Source: Rosa chinensis (lineage: Eukaryota > Streptophyta > Magnoliopsida > Rosales > Rosaceae). Taken from it: a stretch of DNA of 64,000 bases. This document shows, piece by piece, positions 43,995-55,793 of the stretch. Location: positions 64,636,639-64,700,638 of the forward strand of contig NC_037094.1 in NCBI RefSeq assembly GCF_002994745.2. The letters are read 5' to 3'. Within the stretch, counting starts at the first letter, position 1, and each line of letters starts with the position of its first letter. The position numbers and the translations under genes are program-made. The notes beneath the pieces are model-generated. The model did no database searches and was not told the DNA's origin. It was given only the letters and a program-made list of their open reading frames with translations.

Positions 43995-46900
43995 ATGAGA
44001 TCTTTAACTTTTGAAAAACTATGCCCTCTAGTTTACTGCCTTTTCTTGTATGTTCACCTACTTTCATCGCAAAACTACTTTTCACATTTTGCCTCTGCTA
44101 GTTCAACTACTGAAATAGAGGCTCTTCTCAAATGGAAAGCCAGCTTTCTAAATCAAACCTCCCATAATAACCAGCTCAAGGATTGGATTTACCTTCCCAA
44201 GACTACTAATACCAATGCCACCAATTCTTCCAGCAACCCCAAGGCAAACGAAAGCCCATGCATTTGGGCTGATATTTCATGCAATGCTGCTGGAAGTGTC
44301 ACCAACATAACCATTGCCAGTTTCAGTATACAAGGTACGCTACATGAATTCTCATTCTTGTCCTTCCCCAATCTCGAATATCTTGATATCAGCGTCAATA
44401 ATTTCTTTGATGTCATCCCACCTCAAATCAGTTCCCTCTCAAAACTCCTTTATCTTGACCTCTCTAATAACCAGTTCTCTGGGAGAATTCCACCAGAAAT
44501 TGGTCTTCTTAGAAATCTTACATTTCTCTATCTCCACAAAAATAATCTTTCTGATGTTATTCCTCCTTCGTTAGGGACTCTGAAATCACTAGTGAATCTA
44601 TCAATGAGTTATAATCTACTCAATGGTTCAATTCCAGCATCACTTGGTGATCTCATAAACATTAACATGCTCAACCTCTGCAAAAATAACCTCTCTGGCA
44701 CCATTCCAAAAGAGTTGGAGAACCTGAAATCTTTGGTGGATCTAGCATTGAGCACCAATCAACTCAGCGGTTCAATTCCAAAAACATTGGGTGATCTGAC
44801 CAATCTTACCACTCTTTATCTTTATTCAAATAACCTTTCCGGCACCATTCCGAAAGAGTTAGGGAACTTGAAATCCTTGGAGTATCTAGCATTGAGCACC
44901 AATCAACTCAGCGGTTCAATTCCGACAACATTGGGTGATCTGACCAACCTTACCACTCTTTATCTTCATTCAAATAACCTTTCCGGCACCATTCCGAAAG
45001 AGTTAGGGAACCTGAAATCCTTGGAGTATCTAGCATTGAGCACCAATCAACTCAGTGGTTCAATTCCGACAACACTGGGTGATCTGACCAACCTTACCAC
45101 TCTTAATCTTTATTCAAATAATCTTTCTGGCACTATTCTGAATGAGTTAGGGAACCTGAAATCTTTGGTGTATCTAGCATTGAGCACCAATCAACTCAGC
45201 GGTTCAATTCCAACAACATTAGGTGATCTGACCAACCTTACCAGTCTTTATCTAGATTCAAATAATCTCTCTGGCACCATTCCAAAAGAGTTAGGGAACT
45301 TGAAATCTTTGGTGATTTTATTGTTGAGCATCAATCAACTCAGTGGTTCAATTCCGACAATATTGGGTGATCTGACCAACCTTACCACTCTTTATCTTCA
45401 TTCAAATAACCTTTCCGGCACCATTCCGAAAGAGTTAGGGAACCTGAAATCCTTGGAGTATCTAGCATTGAGCACCAATCAACTCAGTGGTTCAATTCCG
45501 ACAACATTGGGTGATCTGACCAACCTTACTGCTCTTTTTCTTCATTCAAATAACCTCTCTGGCACCATTCCAAAGGAGTTGGGAAACCTAAAATCTTTGC
45601 TGGATCTAATGTTGAACGCCAATAAGGTCCATGGTTCAATTCCGACAACGTTAGGTGACTTGCATAACTTGAAATTCTTATACCTCCGTGACAACCAACT
45701 TTCAGGCCCCATCCCTCAAGAGATAGGAAATATCCAAAAGTTGATAGATGTGCAATTAAGTGGAAACCAATTTTCAGGTCACTTGCCCCATAACATTTGT
45801 CGAGGTGGATCACTTACATACTTTTCAGCATTTTCCAATCACCTGAGTGGTCCAATCCCTTTGAGCTTGAAAAACTGTACTAGTTTACGTAGAGTCTTTC
45901 TAGACGAGAATCAATTGACAGGTAACATATCTGAAGACTTTGGTGTTTATCCTAGCCTCAGTTTTATAGATTTGAGCAACAATCAACTTAATGGTGAAAT
46001 ATCACTAAATTGGGTATTGTGCCCAAATTTAACAACCATACGAATAGCGGGAAACAAACTTACTGGTTCTATACCAGCTATGATTGGAAATGCAACCCAA
46101 ATTCATGAGCTGGATCTTTCTTCAAATGGTTTAGTCGGGAAAATTCCAAATGAGTTCGGAAGATTGACTTCACTGTTGAGGTTGAAGTTGGATGGCAATC
46201 AACTTTCAGGTTGTGTCCCTTCAGAGTTTAGATCATTAATTGATCTAGAATATCTTGATCTCTCAGCAAATAAATTCAATGAATCAATTCCAAGCTTTGT
46301 AGGTGACTTTCTCCAGTTACACTACTTGAACTTGAGCAACAACAAGTTTAGTCAAGCAATTCCATTTCAGTTGGGGAAGTTATTCAACGTAGCCCAACTA
46401 GACTTAAGTCATAACTCACTTGAAGGTAAGATCCCAACAGAAATGAGCAACATGCAAAGTTTGGAGATACTTAATATATCCCACAACAATCTTTCTGGTT
46501 TCATTCCAACAAGCATGGAAGACATGCATGGGCTAACGTATGTTGACATATCCTACAATCACTTGGAAGGTCCACTTCCCAACATCAAAGCATTTCAATC
46601 TGCTCCTCCAGAAGCATTGCAAGGCAACAAGGGCTTGTGTGGTAACTCAAGTTTTTTGCATCTCTGCAATAACGAAAGCCCAAAAAATGACCATAAACTC
46701 GTACTTCTGATTATCTTCCTTGTTCTTGGAGCAATTGCATCTCTACCCTTTATATTTGCTTTTGTAGCAAAAAGGAGAAAAAAGCATCAGCATCTAGAAG
46801 AAAAAAACAGGGATGTCGAAATTTCTTTTTCGATATTGAAGTTTGATGGGAAGACGATGTATGAGGAAATTGTAAGGGCAACAAAAGATTTTGATTCTAT

Positions 46901-47947
46901 GTATTGCATAGGGCGGGGAGGACATGGAACTGTCTACAAAGCAACTTTGTCAAATGCTAACATAGTAGCTGTGAAGAAACTCCATCTGTTTTGCACGGAT
47001 GACGAGAATCTTCAAAAGGAATTCTGGAATGAAATTGGGAAACTAACAGAGATGCGACACCAAAATATTGTGAAGCTTTATGGTTTCTGTTCGCATAGGC
47101 GACACTCATTTTTGGTGTATGAGTATCTTGAAAGGGGTAATTTGGCCACAGTGTTGAGCAAAGATGAGGAAGCTAAAGAACTGGGGTGGAGTAAAAGGGT
47201 GAATATTGTTAAAGGTGTAGCTCATGCCTTGTGTTACATGCACCATGAGTGCTTGCCACCAATTGTGCACCGGGACATATCGAGCAAGAATATTTTGCTG
47301 GATTCTGAATATGGGCCTTGTGTTTCAGACTTTGGCACCGCTAAGTTCTTAAATCCAAACTCAGCTAATTGGACTGCCCTTGTAGGCACTTACGGATATG
47401 TTGCACCAGGTAACTGTTTTTCTCTGCTCCCCATAGTATCTATCAAAATTTATGCTTTTGTTTTTAGGCAAATGATTTCTTTTTGAACCTAGCGGACTCA
47501 ACTAAATGATGTTTATTTGTGTGTGTGTGTTTTTTGTGAGCAGAGCTGGCATATACAATGGAAGTAAATGAGAAGTGTGATGTTTATAGCTTTGGAGTGG
47601 TGGCATTGGAGATAGTTATAAGAAGACATCCTGGAGATCTTCTCTCATCTCTATCATCTGGGTCGTCGTCGTCATCATCGTCAACTGCCTTACCTGTCCA
47701 TCCAATGCCAGTTGTGGATGTTTTGGACCAACGCATTTCCCTTCCGACACATCAAGTTGCAGAGGAAGTGCTCTCGCTTATGAAGATAGCATTTGCATGC
47801 CTGCATTCCGGTCCTCAATCTCGTCCAACAATGAATCAAGTTTCTCAACAATTTGAAACTCATCAAAGGCTGCATTTGTCAAAGCCATTACCTATGATAA
47901 CACTAGGTGAATTGCTTGCTCTCGATGGTTTGGCTTTGGCTATCTGA
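43995..47947 (+). CDS. LRR receptor-like kinase, MIK2-like (LRR-RLK subfamily XII type)
   Basis: Joined exons 43995-47409 and 47544-47947 give 1272 residues in frame. A signal peptide (1-35) precedes an LRR N-cap (about 38-100, [16 protein letters not shown]), roughly thirty 24-residue plant LRRs to about 870, a transmembrane helix at about 900-922 ([20 protein letters not shown]) and a kinase domain. Kinase motifs: Gly loop [11 protein letters not shown] (about 972), VAVKK Lys (about 994), HRD (about 1091), DFG (about 1111), GTYGYVAPE spanning the intron. It is thus an RD-type and probably active kinase at the plasma membrane. The C-terminus ITLGELLAL and the sequence [15 protein letters not shown] match MIK2-like proteins (Arabidopsis MIK2 perceives SCOOP peptides); the ligand here is unknown. 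It is longer than the usual 1000-1050 residues because of duplicated LRR units. Confidence 0.92.
44685..45692 (+). repeat. Seven near-identical 144-bp tandem units inside the LRR region
   Basis: Units start at 44685, 44829, 44973, 45117, 45261, 45405 and 45549, each AATAA(C/T)CT(T/C)TC(C/T)GG... and encoding two 24-residue LRRs ([17 protein letters not shown] then [17 protein letters not shown]). DNA identity between neighbours is very high, including silent sites, which indicates recent unequal exchange or gene conversion rather than only protein-level constraint. Confidence 0.95.
47410..47543 (+). other. Intron of the LRR receptor kinase gene
   Basis: 134-bp GT-AG intron (CCAG|GTAACT ... 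GTGAGCAG|AGCTGG), phase 1, splitting the Glu of the APE motif. It has a GTGTGTGT tract near its 3' end. A conserved intron in this kinase position is usual for this subfamily. Confidence 0.92.
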
Positions 47948-48116
47948 GAATGTTTTTCTTTCCTGAATTTCACTATTTCAGTGGTCTTGTAATTCTTGTT
48001 AAAGGTTGTCTCGTTCTAAAGTTGTAATCTATTTTATTTCTAGTTCTGTACTTATTTGCTCATGCTTTAATTTGGTTGGATTGTAGTTCGAAATGTTTCG
48101 TTTACGTGTGCAGATA

Positions 48117-48122
48117 AATAAA
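48117..48122 (+). terminator. Poly(A) signal candidate of the LRR receptor kinase gene
   Basis: AATAAA, 170 bases after the TGA at 47945-47947, in a T-rich 3' UTR. Confidence 0.5.
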
Positions 48123-48616
48123 GAAAAGATTTCTTTGTATAATTGCATAGTACGACATTTACACTATTGTGTTCTGTTCTAGTCGTTGTGAAGAATAGTG
48201 CTTTTGGATTTATAAGTGAGATGTGAAAGCTTCTAGCCTTTTAGGTTTGGGTTATGGTAGCTTAAACACTTCATTGTTCTGGAGATAGATAGATGCTGGA
48301 GATTAATGTTGGCTTCAGTTTTCTTTTGTTTTGCTTCTAGAACAGCATGATGACTCAAGTAATGATCTAGATATCTAGATCGAACTTTTATTAAAGATTG
48401 ACTAATCTATTTTGAACTTCTGACCTAGCCCTTGTCAATGGTCCAGCCCATTCATAGCGGGCTTGGACCAAGCCGGGCTTTATTGTAAATCGAAGGATCC
48501 AAGCCCGTCCATATAAAGCGGGCCTTGTGGGCTTTTTCGGGCCTGGCCTTGCGGGCTTTTTTGGGACGGGCCTTGTGGGCTTTATTTATAATAAATATTT
48601 AAAAACACTAATTTTT

Positions 48617-49805
48617 TTATAAATCTATATTTATAAATCATACATTCCAAAGAGCAACCTCTATCAATTCAAAGAAAAAGGGAAAACCGACCGTTGGATG
48701 TGATTATTATAATAAATTATGCGTGTGGTTAAAAATTTAGTCAATTTCACCGTAGTTTCGAACCCGATAGGATTGGTCAACCGTAGTCATTTGTATGTTT
48801 TCTTGGTTGACCGATGGGGTGACGACCGTCAAACGTACTTATTTTTTTACATCACGTGGACATAAGAATAAAATTTCAATTTTAATTACAAATACGTTGG
48901 TATGTACCAATTTACCTCTTAAAGTTGTATAACTTATACATTGAATTTAAATTATTGAGGCTCATTCTAAAGCAAACACGAAGTGGAAAATGAATTTGGA
49001 GAAACCAACTGCTCGATGGAGAGATTGTAATGTTTTATGGTGGTTGTAAAAATTTCAGCTAATTTGCTTCTCGTTTCGAATTCGATCAGCTAGGTCAAAC
49101 TTAGTTACTCTTATAAACCTATATTTATATATCATACACTCCAAAGGGCAACTTCTATCAATTCAAATAAAATGGAAAAACCAACCATTGGATGAGATTA
49201 TATAATAAATTATCAGTGTGTTAAAAAATTTAGCCAATTTCACCATATTTTCGAATCCAATCGAATTGGTCAACCGTCGTCACTTGTATGTCTTCTTAGT
49301 TGACTGATGGCATGACGACTGCGAAACGTGCTTATTTTTTCACATCACGTCTGTAAATATTCCATCGATGGATGTGCGTGAACATAAAATAAAAACTTCA
49401 ATTTTAATTACAAAGACGTTGGCCTATACCAATTTGCTTCCTAAAGTTGTATTGACTTATACATTGTATTTAAATTGTTGAGGTTCATTCTAAAACAACC
49501 ATGAAATGGAATATGAATTCGGAGAAACCAACCGCTCGATGGAGAGATTGTAATGTTTTGTGGTGGCTGTAGAAAATCCAGCCAATTTGGTTCTCGTTTC
49601 TAATTCGATCAACTAGGTCAAACTTAGTTACTCTTATAAACCTACATTTATAAATCATACCCTCCAAAGGGCAACCTCTATCAATTCAAAGAAAATGGAA
49701 AACCAACTATTGGATATGATTATTACAATAAATTATGAGTGTGGTAAAAAATTTAGCAAATTTCACCATATTTTCAAATCCAATCGAATCGGTCAACCGT
49801 AGTCA
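48617..49805. repeat. Internal direct repeats, units of about 500 bp, 2.3 copies
   Basis: The series CATAC..TCCAAAG(A/G)GCAAC, AACC(G/A)ACC(G/A)TTGGATG, TTGGTCAACCGT and CCAAC(T/C)GCTCGATGGAG recurs starting near 48617, 49114 and 49639 (last copy partial). Diverged by substitutions and small indels. Confidence 0.8.
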
Positions 49806-49979
49806 TGACATGTAGAATATACATGCACATATTCTATATAGAAGTATGAGAATGTCTAATTTCACCATAAGCCAAATTACAACAAATTCACACTCACACA
49901 AAGAGACACACACACACACACACACACACATATAATGATGATGTGGCACACTGAAGATTTCCAAATATATGTGCTGGGC

Positions 49980-50600
49980 TTCTAGACATAAACTTGTAAA
50001 AGATGTTGCAGATTCCCGTCTAAGATGAACTGCCTTCACTTAAATTGTTATAACTCCTTCTGAAAAAGTCAGAATCGCAAACCGTAAAATTATTTAGAAA
50101 CTAGACACATGGGCCTTTCCTTGAATATAAGGTACAGCTCCTAATTCTATCCGACCAGTTTCAGTAATTCAGCGAAGTTCGGTTCTAGACATGAACTTGT
50201 AAAAGATGTTGCAAATTCCCGTCGAAGCAGAACTGCCTTCACTTAAATTGCCATAACTCCTTCTAGAAAAGTCGGAATCGGAAACCGTAAAATTTCTCAG
50301 AAACTAGACATATGGGCCTTTACGTGCATATAGGGTACAACTCTTAATTCCATCCAAGTAGTTCCCAGTAATTCAACGAAGTTAGGTATTCTGCACAACA
50401 GTTTCTGTGTTGCAGATTCTCGTTCAAGCTGAAATTCCTTCACTTAAATTGTGATAACTCATTCTAGAAAAGTCGGAATTGCAAATCGTAAAATTTCTCA
50501 GAAACTAGACACATGGGGCTTTCGGTGCATATAGGGTACAACTCCTAATTCCATTCGAGCAGTTCCCAGTAATTCAGCGAAGTTAGGTATTCTGTACAAC
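49980..50600. repeat. Internal direct repeats, about 205-bp unit, three copies
   Basis: Each copy has GATGTTGCA(G/A)ATTCCCGTC or an equivalent, CTGAAATTCCTTCACTTAAA-like and GAAACTAGACA(C/T)ATGGG segments, starting near 49980, 50185 and 50395. A (CA)n microsatellite lies just before, at about 49906-49930. Confidence 0.8.
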
Positions 50601-50916
50601 AGTTTATGTGTTATTTATATAATATTTTTTGTTTGCGGGCTTTTACGGGCCGGGCCTAGCTGACTTTTGCCTGGGCGGGCCGGGTTTTTGCTGGCTTCTG
50701 AACGGTCGGCCCACTACCCACCAAGGCGGGTTTTTGCTGGCTTTTTGACAGGCCGGGCCGGGCTTTTGGCCCTTAAGGCCGGCGGGGCCCACTTGATCCG
50801 CGGGCTTTTTGATGAGGCCTATTTTGACCAATGTAAGGCTATTATCTATTTTGAACTGCTCTTCATTCTTTAGGGAGAGATGTGTTGCGGTAGCAGATGA
50901 TGATAATGTAAACAAG

Positions 50917-50978
50917 ACTGTAACTAGTAAACTGCTCCAGAAACTTGACTATCAAGGTTGTTGTTTTTATTTTAAAAT
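50917..50978 (+). repeat. 62-bp direct repeat, left copy, flanking the pararetrovirus segment
   Basis: Identical to 59192-59253 at 60 of 62 positions (differences at 50922/59197 and 50940/59215). Same orientation, and similarity ends abruptly on both sides. Confidence 0.9.
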
Positions 50979-51712
50979 GGGTTAATTCCTGTTTACCCAG
51001 AATTCACAAGTTTTTTGCCCACTTGCACCAACAAGTTTGTATTGTGCCTAATTACACAACTCTTTTGGGGAAAAGACCTATAAGGGTAGTCTTTTCTAAA
51101 CTAGTGCCTAATATGTCATATGCTGATTTTTAGGTCTAACCCTTGCCTTTTCTTAGGAAATCTTGTTCAAACTCTTAACAAAAACAAATCTAGCCTTCAA
51201 CATGCCCAAGATTTTCACCTAACGGCTCCCTGCCTAGCGGTTAGTTTAACAGGCGGAATCACTGCTGCTTGTTTCTATCTTAAGCTGAGGCAATTTTTCT
51301 TTAGAAAAAGAAGATTTAGACCTTAAAAATAGTATCGGAAGCAAGGAAAAGACAGATAAACACATTTTAAACATCAAACATTAAAAATATAAAGACAAGG
51401 TGGATGAGCAATCTGGAATTATTTATTTAAACATAATTACAGATTAAAGAGGTATTCAGAGCCTCAATCTCAAGTAAACAACAAAAAGCTGTTTAGCTAT
51501 CCATAAGAATGATTATAGTACTTACTTGAAATGAAAGCACACTTCTTCACACTAGACAGGAAGGGAAGCACACTGCAATACTATTAGAGAGAAGACTCTT
51601 CTGCTCAATTTTCTAATATGGAAGCTTTCGAATCTAGGATTGATCTCCTAATTTTTTGAATCTAGAATTGATATCGAAATTTTCGAATGCCTTCTAAGAG
51701 AAGCTAAAGCCC
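50979..51712 (-). other. Pararetroviral leader / large intergenic region
   Basis: Non-coding on the minus strand, downstream of the TATA element. An AATAAA (minus, complement of TTTATT 51422-51427) could be the viral polyadenylation signal, at the expected short distance after the promoter. No complete coding frame of note. Confidence 0.5.
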
Positions 51713-51720
51713 CTTATATA
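51713..51720 (-). promoter_or_regulatory. Pararetroviral pregenomic RNA promoter, TATA element
   Basis: TATATAAG on the minus strand, in the context CCCTATATAAGGGG, about 210 bases after the last coding region. This is the position of the 35S-type promoter in caulimovirids. Activity unknown. Confidence 0.6.
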
Positions 51721-51930
51721 GGGAGTGGAACTCAAATTACAATTGAAAACAACAAAATGTACAGGATGACTCCGTGATTTCCTGCTTTCCTAAGTGCTCC
51801 TGCTGGTGGAGGTCGGAATGGGAAAAGCATATTCCTTTAGGTGAAATGTTTTTCACCTGCTTTTTGAAAAGCAAAAGTAGTCTTTTGGAAAAATCCAAAA
51901 GTACTTTCGGTGCTTTCTACACCTACTGCT

Positions 51931-52626
51931 TCACATGTTTTTGTCTATTTCTGAATTGTGACCAAGGATAAACAAGTCGTTATCTGCCTGGGCCATTCGA
52001 GCAGTTGTTGCATTATCTTCGACATCTGTATCAACATACATTTTGTAGTGGATGTCTGTTTCAAGTCTTTCCACTCACTGTAAGCATGCCAGTGTCGAAT
52101 CTATCTCTTTTCTGGTGAGAGATAAGAACAGGTCACTGCTGACTACGTCACGATGATCGTAAGCAGTGATAATAGTTTTTTCTCCTGCTGCCAGGAAGGT
52201 ATTATTGATATCTTCATAGATGATCTTCTTGATGTATTCCAGAGTCATGGCCTTCATCCAGGGGATACTTGAGTTTGGCTGGCCATTGTATCCAACACAG
52301 GCGGGCTGCAGATATTTCCTTTGAATAATTCTCACATAATGATATGGAGAAATATACTCAACCTCACCGTTTGCCTTTTGGATCCATTCTGGAGGAGTGG
52401 ATCTGAACTTCAGACGAAGCATACAGTCATTTTTTCTAATGTTTTTGACTGTGTTGACAATGATAGGTGGCAAACCTTTCAGATCATCATTTGTTTTAGT
52501 CCAAAGATTATGGACAAAACCATTTTCAACAAGCCAGAGCTTGTGTTCTTGAGGATGTTCACTATGAACATTGACTAAATATCTCCCAACATAAGGTCCT
52601 GCAGTGATAAAGAGAGTTGGAGGAAC
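51931..52626 (-). pseudogene. Pararetroviral polyprotein C-terminal region, decayed
   Basis: Follows in frame after TAA 52627 and contains a further in-frame TGA at 52075-52077, ending at 51931-51933. Part of a virus-specific C-terminal region after RNase H (for example EYISPYHYVRIIQRKYLQP near 52370-52310). I recognise no named domain. A separate reinitiated ORF is an alternative reading. Confidence 0.55.
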
Positions 52627-53928
52627 TTAGTCTTCAGAATTATGACTTCCTATCAGACTATGGAATTCATGCCAGTCTGATTCATTGAGTGCCATGATCA
52701 GGACCCTAGCACTTTCTGGGCTTTCAAAGAAGTGAATTTTTTCTTTCCTTATAGCACTCTGTTGACCACTGCTTCTTTCTTGAAAGGCAAACAAAAGATT
52801 ATCCAGGATTGCCTTCTGGTGATAAGCTAGTCTCCTGCCAGTTCTGAACACAGGAGCATCAAAGGTTCTTAATTCATAATTAAAAACATTTATAACTCCA
52901 GTTTGAGTTGGTCTGCTTTTTGGCAAGGCAGCAGCCGTTAACGATCTTGATGAGCCTTTACCGTCTGTCGTTTGAGACGGGCTAGCCAATCCTTTACCCT
53001 GAGATTGATCAGTTGTGGCCAGTCCTTTTGGACATAGCAGAAACCTTTTGAGGATTTTTTCTTTGGTTTCTTTGGTATCCTCTTCAAGCTCATGTTCTTT
53101 CCCAGTTCTTCTGCTTCTGGGATTACGACCTTCGTCATCATCTCTTTGGTTGAACATTGCCATTTCTCTGGTCAATGCGTCTGGAAGATAATTCTTGTTT
53201 CCTGCAATTAATTCAACATTATAATCATATTGGTTAAGAAATAATTGCCAATTTGCTAATCTTCCTCTATCAGCAGCTTTGTCAAGTTTAAAATTTTTGA
53301 AATTTTTTACTCTAGCACAATCGGTACGGACAGTAAAGGGTTTTCCAGGAAAAGCTGGAGAATTTAAAATTGTTTTCTTGACAGCTAAAATTTCTTTTTC
53401 CCCTGTGGGATAATTCAGTTCTACAGGGCTAAACTTGCCGCTACAAAATTTGCATATTTTTTCAATGTTAGTTCCAGGAGTTTTTGCTAGAACCACACCA
53501 GACCAATAATTATCACTCGCATCTGTTTGGAGGATAATTTCATCATTTTCTTCTGGTTGTTGAAGAGGAGGGAGGTTTTTGCAGAGATTTTTTATCTGCT
53601 TCACAATTTTTTCATCATCTTCTGTGAAGTTCCATTTTCTTTTGGAACTTGTCTTTGGAGATAACATTGTTGTTAATCCTGATACTTTAGGAATGAAATC
53701 TCTTCCATAATTTATGACACCAAGGAATCTCTCTAGACTCTTAGCATCAGGAATTCTATCTGGGAATTTCCAGATCTTCTCAAGAATATGAGGTTGGAGT
53801 TTTATGACTCCATTCTTGATGTTTATTCCTAGGAAATCAACTTCATCGAGGATAAAGAAGATTTTCTTTTCACCTAGGATAATTCCATGCTGAACTATCA
53901 GCTTTACAACCTCGTGGAGGTGTTTCAT
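52627..53928 (-). pseudogene. Pararetroviral RT thumb, RNase H and C-terminal extension
   Basis: Open frame of 433 codons. The first third continues the RT (FLGVINYGRDFIPKVSGLT), then RNase H with its acidic residues in LQTDASDNYWSGVV (about residue 136), GEKEILAVKK and VRTDCARVKN, ending near DALTREMAMFN. RNase H removes RNA during viral DNA synthesis. After it come a Lys/Glu-rich linker and a virus-specific segment (FNYELRTFDAPVFRTGR ... ESDWHEFHSL). The join to the upstream RT frame is a frameshift near 53930, so the polymerase is broken here. Ends at TAA 52627-52629. Confidence 0.85.
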
Positions 53929-54815
53929 GTGTTCTTCTCGTTTTTGGAGAAAACTAGAATGTCATCTATGTAGATGACACAGAACTCCGCAACGTGCTTG
54001 AAGATGTTGTCCATCTTCCTTTGGAAGATTGAGAGAGCTTGCTTGAGACCAAAAGGCATTACCAGCCATTCGTAATGACCTTGTGGTGTTCCAAATGTAG
54101 TGAGAGGTACACTCTCAGGATGCATCTTGACTTGCCAAAAACCCGACTTTGTATCCAATTTTGAAAAGACTTTAGCTCCTTTGAGCTGGTTAATCAGTAC
54201 TCTTACTTGAGCAATTTGATAACCGTCTTTGACAGTCTTCTTGTTGACATCTCTGTAGTCAATCACCATTCTAGCTTTTCCTCTGAGGTTTTCTGCATGA
54301 TTTCTCATGTAGAATGCTGGAGCATGATGAGGGCTAGTGGAAGGTTGAATTAATCTCTTGTTCAGGAGATCTTCAATTTCTTTTTTGAATTCCTTTTGAT
54401 CTTCCTCTTTGTAGTGGGGAATAGCTTTGACATGACAGATGACATTCATATCATGTAATTTCAATTCACAGACCACTGGGTCTTTTTCCCAAAACTTCTG
54501 AGGATCTTCAGCGATATTTTGTTTGAGTAGTTTCTTGATTTTATCAAGAGTGGGAATTTTCTGAGACTCAAGCTTATTCTGAAAGTGCTTGAGGTTGTGC
54601 TCATGGATGAAACTAGCTTCTTCATCTTCACTAGTTTCTTCTTCTTCTTCTTTAGAAGATTCTTCAACAAGTAATTCTTCTTGTTGTTTAATTTGGAGTA
54701 TGGGTTCAAATTTGGGTTTGTAGGGGGTAAGATCACCACTATTCTGTTGCGATCTTTGATACTGAGTAGTAAAACCAGGACCTACTACACTTCTTGCTTG
54801 TGTAAGTCGGTTTGC
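53925..54815 (-). pseudogene. Pararetroviral reverse transcriptase
   Basis: Follows the protease frame after a single in-frame TGA at 54816-54818. An acidic linker (about 54700-54610) precedes the RT core: ARMVIDYRDVNKKT, LDTKSGFWQVKMHPES, MPFGLKQALSIFQRKM and the catalytic YIDDILVFSKN (about 53985-53950). It copies pregenomic RNA into DNA in the virus cycle. The frame closes at TGA 53925-53927, four codons after the catalytic segment, overlapping the next frame, which points to a small indel. Confidence 0.88.
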
Positions 54816-55793
54816 TCAGAACACCTGTTCTCCTTTTCTGAAGCTTATTGCTTCTTCATCTTGAATGAATCTCTGTTGGAGAATAAAATCATTTCCCAAC
54901 AGGAAATCTGATCCTTGGCCTTCAGATTGCCAAATATTCTGGATGATAAATGTTCCTCCACCAATGGTGATATGAACATTTTTTGCTGCTTTATTCATGA
55001 TGAGATGGCTTCCATCAAACGTAACACCAGTAGCAGTTCTTTTCTTTTCTTCTTTCCAGAGTTCTTCTGGAATTGCAAATCTCTTTACAACAGTAAAGCC
55101 TGATCCATTATCTACAAAAGTATGTAGATGATATTTTTTGCGATCAGGGAATTTCAGTCCAATCTCTATGTAGTTGCTATATCTACTAGTAGAGACGACT
55201 TTCCATTGTTGAAGCTCATTTTTCTGAACTTTGTCCTTTGGAATGAATGGTTTACATTCTTCTGGAACAATTTCTGGTGGTTCAACCAGTTCAAAATTTT
55301 TATTTTCATCGATTTTTTCTTCATCGATGATTTCTTCTTTTATTTTTGAGGAAGATGGTTCCGTGATTTCTTGGAACAAAGTTTCTACTTCTTTCTCTTT
55401 TTGTTCAGAGAAATATTCTTCATATTCTTGTTCTACCAATTGGCTGACAAGGTCATTCTTGGTTTTTCTTCTTACTTCAGCTATGAAGCATTCTTTATGA
55501 TAAGTCTTTTTTGACTCTTCACAAAACATAGGGAGACCATTCTTTTCGTGACATAGGCAGTAATCACAAACGAATGTACCAGGGTTCACCTGATAAGAAG
55601 ACATTAAAGATTCTGTCTTGCTTTCTTCCCAGTTTTTGATTCTTAGAACATTCATCTGTCTTGATTTGAAGTACTCTACTTCAGAATCTGACTCAGATTC
55701 AGATGAATCTTCTTCTTCAGACCAGGACCAGGCAGAATAAACTGACCTGTCGTCTTCTTCATCATCAGAATAGGCTATTTCGTAGCCCTTCAT
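54816..55793 (-). pseudogene. Pararetroviral protease ORF with N-terminal Cys/His-rich domain
   Basis: 325 codons from ATG 55793. Residues 10-45 are very acidic. Residues 76-102 form a Cys/His cluster (CDYCLCHEKNGLPMFC then H and C), like a small zinc finger or PHD-type fold. The aspartic protease site reads VDNGSG at about residue 228, where DTG or DSG is common. GNDFI near residue 308 suits the C-terminal part of the protease fold. The start overlaps the previous frame by 29 bases (55765-55793), a common caulimovirid arrangement for pol. Terminated by TGA, after which the RT continues in frame. Confidence 0.75.

Larger units (their letters stand above)
48419..50843. mobile_element. Non-autonomous repeat element with GC-rich ends, about 2.4 kb
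   Basis: Flanked by an identical 14-bp direct repeat ATCTATTTTGAACT (48405-48418 and 50844-50857). Ends are GC-rich: GCGGGCTTGG...GGGCCT at the left and GGGCCGGGC blocks at the right (50635-50815). Imperfect inverted ends TAGCCCTTGTCAATGGTC and the complement of GACCAATGTAAGGCTA lie just inside. The interior has two sets of direct repeats. No transposase frame. The TAGCC-type ends suggest hAT relation, but a 14-bp duplication does not fit, so the class is open. Confidence 0.6.

Noticed and set aside
45526..45813. Minus-strand frame within the LRR region
   Set aside because: Antisense shadow of the LRR exon.
54915..55500. Phe/Ser-rich plus-strand frames opposite the viral protease ORF
   Set aside because: Shadows of Glu/Lys-rich coding on the minus strand.
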